NCBI RefSeq assembly: GCF_017591425.1
Contig: NW_024465885.1
Location: 36,402,501-36,466,500 of the forward strand
Direction: 5' to 3'
DNA length: 64,000 bases
Origin: Ochotona curzoniae
Taxonomy: Eukaryota; Chordata; Mammalia; Lagomorpha; Ochotonidae
Shown here: one piece after another, positions 59,376 through 64,000 of the stretch
Numbering within the stretch: the stretch's first letter is position 1
How the letters are laid out: every line of letters begins with the position of its first letter
Made by a program: the position numbers and the translations under genes
The notes under the pieces: generated by a model
Told to the model about the DNA's origin: nothing
The model's database searches: none
The model's input: only the letters and a program-made list of their open reading frames with translations

Positions 59376-59499
59376 TGAATTCTACCTTATTATTCTAAGC
59401 CATTACCTTTCATATTATTTGATACATGAGAATCTAATATAACTGCCATAATTAAAATTTTACCATAATAGGGACAGTACTTTGACTTGACTACCTAAT

Positions 59500-59795
59500 C
59501 TTCTATCTTGAAACACCAGAATCCCATCTGGGCACCAGTTCATATGCCAGTTGCCTCACTTCGTATCCAGCTCCCTGCCTGTGGCCTGGGAAAGCAGTGG
59601 AGGATGGCCCAAAGCCTTGGGCCCTTGCTCCTGCATGGGAGACTTGGAAGAAGCTTCTGGTTCCTGATTGGCTCAGCTCTGATTGCTGTGGGTATTTGGT
59701 GAGTGAATCAACAGGCTGAAGATCTTTCTCTCTGTCTTTCCTTCTCTCTCTGTAAATCTACCTTTCCAATAAAAATAAATAAGTCTTAAAAAATC
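59500..59795 (+). mobile_element. CSINE, plus strand, 5'-truncated
   Basis: It begins in 'caccagaatcccatctgggc' without the tRNA head. It continues with 'tatccagctccctgcctgtg', 'gcctgggaaagcagtggagg', 'ttggaagaagcttctggttc' and tail 'aataaaaataaataagtctt'. The A box is missing. Confidence 0.92.
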
Positions 59796-62374
59796 ATAAC
59801 AATGACAGAAAATATGTATCTCTGTGGAATTTAAATTCTACTTCATTTTTTCCTTTTCAATTCCCCAAACAACACAACCAGAAAATGAAAACTTCTCAAC
59901 ACCATCTTTTATAAAACCTTGAAAGATTTAGGTAAAAGGGATTATTTTGAAATTTGTAACATATTCCAATACATTTGTAATCTGTTACTACATTCCACAT
60001 TTATGCGAGCTGCATTAAAACATCAAAAAGTCACCCAAGTTTGTCAAAAGGTATGTACTTATAGCTTCACTAGGAAGCTAGGGAATGGACGATGCATTGG
60101 CATCAGGGTTGGGTCAGAGTTACCTAGCCTCTAGTTGATTGTAGGACTGTATAAGAAACTAAATTACAGCCTCAAACTTGCTGTTGCCATAAAATTTTAA
60201 AGAAAATCATATCCTATTAAATGGAGCAGAATACAGTATGTTTTTCAATTGTAAATCATGGAACTTGTGAACACTAGGAAAAGTTAGAGGGGTCAATAAT
60301 GTGTGAAAGATAATTGTACATTGACTAGAAGTAATAGCACAAATAATGGTAAAAAAAATTTCTACACTCTCGTTTTTAGTTTGTTGGTCTTTGTTAACAA
60401 AACAAGTAATGGTTTGCTCATTGCCCGAACATTCTGATGACAACTGGGCTGATTAGAGTTAATGAGCAAGAAATAGAAGCTATCCTAGATTTATAGACAA
60501 GATACTTGCATACCTGATGGGGGTTAATAAATCTAAAAAAAAATTTTCAGAGGCCTTCTACTTTGATGAAATTGCTTACCTTTGAAGAAATATATTGTGG
60601 TCTGTTGTTATGGCCACATTCTCCAATTCAGCTCTTTGGTTTTTGTTTCCAATCCTGTACCCTTGGTCTCATGGGGAGTTTCCTGTAAGACAATCACAAA
60701 GAAAAGGAACATGTGGGCCTGGTTACATGTGACTTCACAGGGTTTGCAGATCCCACCCGCAATGAGTGACTGAAACTCTATAATTCCATTTTGGAATTTT
60801 AAAGGAGAGTGGTAAAGGGAAATCCTCCCAAGGCAAAAACACTGAGCATTTTGCCCAGTAGTTAATTGTGTTTTACAGGGGAAATAACTAGACATGAGAT
60901 GACATGGTAATTTATAAACAGATCACCCTTTAAGATTGGAAATTTAAGATGCTTGTGTTTCATGGGAATGATCACCAAAGGATAATATACTTAAAGGAGC
61001 ATTGCAGCAATCCAAAGGATGAGATGATTCACTCTGTGGATAACATCAAAACATTTTCCTCTGACTCCTATGCCATTGCCTGAGAAGATAGCAAATTAGC
61101 AATCATGGTTGGGATGAGCTCAATAGTCTGAACTTTTACTCAGTGAGGTCCAAATAGCCATGGCTATTACTGAGTGTCCAATTTTAGTGCATCAGAGAGA
61201 AACACTGAACACCCAAAATACCGACTATTCCTCACAATGATTTGTGAGCTACCAAATGATAGAATGATTGCACTGGATCTCTTCCACCATTTTTTCAAAC
61301 CAGAGCAAATATTCATTCTTGAAATATATTCACTCTGCTTGCATACAAGTTTCTTTCAGAATGATTGCCTGTATGTTTATACTCATAATGTTTCATAAAG
61401 CATTATTGCTGCTTGAAGAACTAATTTATGAGAAAGGTATGTGGCATTGGGTCAAGATTCATGGAATTGAGTGCTTCCCATGATCATTAAGGAACTGTGT
61501 TGATCAAGTGACATTTATAGAACTGATTTACAATAATAGATATAATACAATACTTTACAGGGCAAAGGAAAGATCTCCAGAATACAATCAGAATCAGTGT
61601 CCTATATTTTGAATTATTTCTTCCTTAGGCTCCTATGTTCTGGAAATCAAGAGACAGAAAAGGAAACAGCGCTGTTCACTGTTATCCTAGTGACTCACTA
61701 GCAAAGACTTCCTTTTGCTAAAACCCTGTGCTTCGATGACCTAGATGCCTTAGTCCCAAAAAAATGAAGACTTACACCAGAAAACAATGAGCCCATTAAA
61801 CTACAAGTTAAGACTGTTACCTGGTCACTCAGCAGGTCTCATCCCTCTGAACAACAACAAAAAAGGGTTCTTGTGTTGCCTGATGCTATTGTTCCTGATT
61901 ACTAAGATGAAATTGGACTGTTACTCCCCCATGTCTAAATGAAAGATACCTAGGGGATCCCTTAGTGTTACACATTCTTTAGTTTTAACTGCTACTCAGG
62001 TTGCCCGATCCTGTGTAATAGTGCTAGTTTAAATTCAGGTTATTCTATTTTTTCTCTCAAAGAAATAGGAAATTTACTCAAACATTACAAACAGTTCAAA
62101 AGTTATAAGCAAGTTCCTTGAAGAGACTAGTACAATTTACAAACTTCTACACATGTGAGTAATATAAAAGATATTAATTGTAAAGCATGGAACTTAACTC
62201 AGATTCAATATAATTTAAAGATCCTAAGGGGATAGTTCAAAAATTTTACGTGAATAAAAAATTGAAACATGAATGTTAACTACTCGAAAAATACAATTTA
62301 CTAAAATTAACTTTTGGAAAAGAAGAGGTGGCTTGTTTAATAATTCTCAAGTAAATCAGGTTATTCTAGTTTTG
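59796..62374. other. Unique DNA
   Basis: No gene or recognised repeat over 2.5 kb. Confidence 0.45.
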
Positions 62375-62660
62375 ATCTGAATTTCTACTAATATGCCTGG
62401 GAAAGCATATCCTGATGGCACAAGTACTATAGCATGAAGGTCCAAATACATATATGTGACCAGGGTGGAGTTCCACGTTCCTGGTTTCAGCCTGCATCAT
62501 CCCTGGATTTTTAAAATCATTTGGAGAATAAACCAACAGTAAATAATCTCTTTTTCTGTGCTCTTTCCCTCTCTGTCTCTCCCTCATTCTTTCTCTCCCT
62601 CTCTCTCTCTCTCTCTCTCATTTCTCTATAACTCTGCCTTTCAAATGAAAATTCTTTCTT
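62375..62660 (+). mobile_element. Old CSINE 3' part with expanded CT repeat
   Basis: 'ctaatatgcctgggaaagca', 'gaccagggtggagttccacg', 'ttcctggtttcagcctgcat' and 'ggagaataaaccaacag' are followed by a long CT stretch (62560-62620) and 'aactctgcctttcaaatgaa'. The head is missing. The CT expansion grew from the family's own CT-rich 3' region. Confidence 0.8.
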
Positions 62661-64000
62661 AATAATCAATTAATACAATTTTAATAAAATTTTATGACAT
62701 ATTTTCTGCTGTAATTGAATCTGACATGTTAGTTTTACTTTGTTACCACAATAAATGGGCTGTAACCAATAATAATTTGTTAGTGGATTACAAGCTTGAG
62801 CTGAGTCAATTGATCCTGACTTTGGATATTTCAATGCTAAAACCAAAATGTCCATCAGCTCATGGCTCATAGAGAGGCTCTAGGAAAGTCCAGCTTCCTG
62901 TGGCATGGAGCTAAGATGTCTGCTTCCTTTCTGGTTGTCACAAGATGGCTGTTGCTCTTACATACTAGTAACGTCTTTCTGGATGCTGACATCTTAGAAA
63001 ACGCAACAGCACATCAAATTTACCTCAATCTTCAAATCATTATGATTTCTATGTATCTTCCATCTGCTTCTACCTATAATAGTTTTGAATGATTAAATTT
63101 GGCCTGCCTATACAACCCAGGATAATTTCTCTGTTTCATACTCTGTAACTTCATTTCTGTAAATATTTTTTGTCACGGTATATTTATAAATCATAGGCAC
63201 TAGGGTGATGAATGGCATGTGTTTTATCCCCACATGCATTGTACTTCGTGTTACTTTAATACACAAAGGCTCTGTAACCTGAGAAATGCTCAGTATTTGA
63301 CTTGATCAATAGTCTTGAGGCAGTGGGAATTAACAGAATGTATGCAAATTTTAGATATATGTTACCGACTTTGACTTCTCTGTTAGCTCTAGTTCATAGA
63401 AATCACCACGACATCCACTTTTACTTGAACTTTGCATTAAAATTAGTTTTTATGAAAAGGTTTTCAAATTTAATCCCTCAGTTCTCATATATATTGAAGA
63501 GTATATAACGCTAACCTGAGCATGCTTGACATTACAATTATCCACATATTATACAGTTTGTTTTAGGGATTTGGGAAAAGTAAAATGCCTCCTGTTTAGT
63601 CTTTAGGAACTATCCCGTTTCCTAGAAAAGATATGATGTTTCTATGCTAGGTAAATTGGTAAAGAAGAGTTTTTCTTGGACTGTAGTTACATTCAGATTG
63701 AACTCATGTTGTCTCAAATGTTTATTCTAGTTCACACTGGAAATGTTTGACCTCAAATGTGCCATGTTTACTCTACTTCCCAATTTTTGTGCTAAAAAGA
63801 AACATTAATTAAGGAGAGACATTAAAATGATATACCAGGAAAAATCAAGCATGATGTGGGTCTCAGAATCACTACAACACCTGCTCATCCTTGCAACCAT
63901 GACCAGAACCACAGACATAATGGGTCAAGGACAAAAATCTGCTGTATCTCAATCACTTGTAAATCCAGATGTGGTTTTCTATGAAACACACTCAGATGTT
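62661..64000. other. Unique AT-rich DNA
   Basis: No gene is recognised. 62895-63010 ('cacaagatggctgttgctct') may be an old repeat but is too short to name. Confidence 0.4.

Noticed and set aside
1..64000. Search for operons, CRISPR arrays, ribosome binding sites, phage or defence systems
   Set aside because: The window is mammalian nuclear DNA made of SINEs, L1 pieces, LTRs and unique AT-rich sequence. No direct-repeat/spacer array or dense gene string exists.

Overview
This window looks like gene-poor nuclear DNA from a lagomorph, most likely a pika (Ochotona). The evidence is about 30 copies of the tRNA-derived C-repeat SINE (CSINE), which is a lagomorph family. The dominant form carries a head reading GGGCCCGGCGC..., an internal Pol III B box GGTTCTAATC and a tail AATAAAAATAAATAAATCTTT. 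I recognise this form as pika-like rather than rabbit-like. Several broken LINE-1 (L1) copies have lagomorph-type, purine-rich 3' ends. The base composition is AT-rich. I found no intact protein-coding gene, no convincing exon, no tRNA or rRNA gene, and nothing bacterial such as operons or CRISPR arrays. Long open frames either lie in repeats or show no recognisable domain.

Layout. 0-6.4 kb: unique AT-rich DNA with two recent CSINEs, two old ones and an AT microsatellite. 6.4-9.5 kb: a GC-rich interspersed repeat with a recurring CACCAGTGGGTGCT-like phrase, interrupted or bordered by CSINEs. 9.5-14.5 kb: CSINEs of several ages, ending in a SINE-into-SINE insertion at 14.2 kb with an 18-base target duplication. 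14.6-16.7 kb: a 5'-truncated L1 ORF2 plus 3' UTR. 17.6-18.0 kb: a CSINE and a long GT repeat. 19.7-20.5 kb: L1 ORF1-region remnant. 23.3-25.7 kb: a second L1 ORF2 copy with 3' end, followed by two CSINEs. 28.1-29.3 kb: an older, deletion-ridden L1. 30-38 kb: L1 3' ends, a U2 snRNA 5'-end fragment, and a pile-up of four CSINEs at 36.9-38.2 kb. 41.7-42.1 kb: a solo retroviral LTR with TATA box and polyadenylation signal. 44-47.9 kb: an ancient repeat and an L1 3' UTR hosting a CSINE. 49.4-52.0 kb: a second copy of the GC-rich repeat running into L1 ORF1-like sequence, which suggests the GC-rich element is a lagomorph L1 5' region. 54.5-55.7 kb: three CSINEs of different ages. 56.3-56.7 kb: an LTR-like retrocopy with a poly(A) tail. 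58-64 kb: MIR and old CSINE remnants in otherwise unique DNA.

The parts do not form a pathway. L1 reverse transcriptase mobilises the CSINEs in trans, and the window records successive layers of that activity. The two legible reverse-transcriptase motifs are both mutated, so neither copy here is active. Most boundaries and family calls come from reading by eye. Ages are relative, judged from divergence and nesting.
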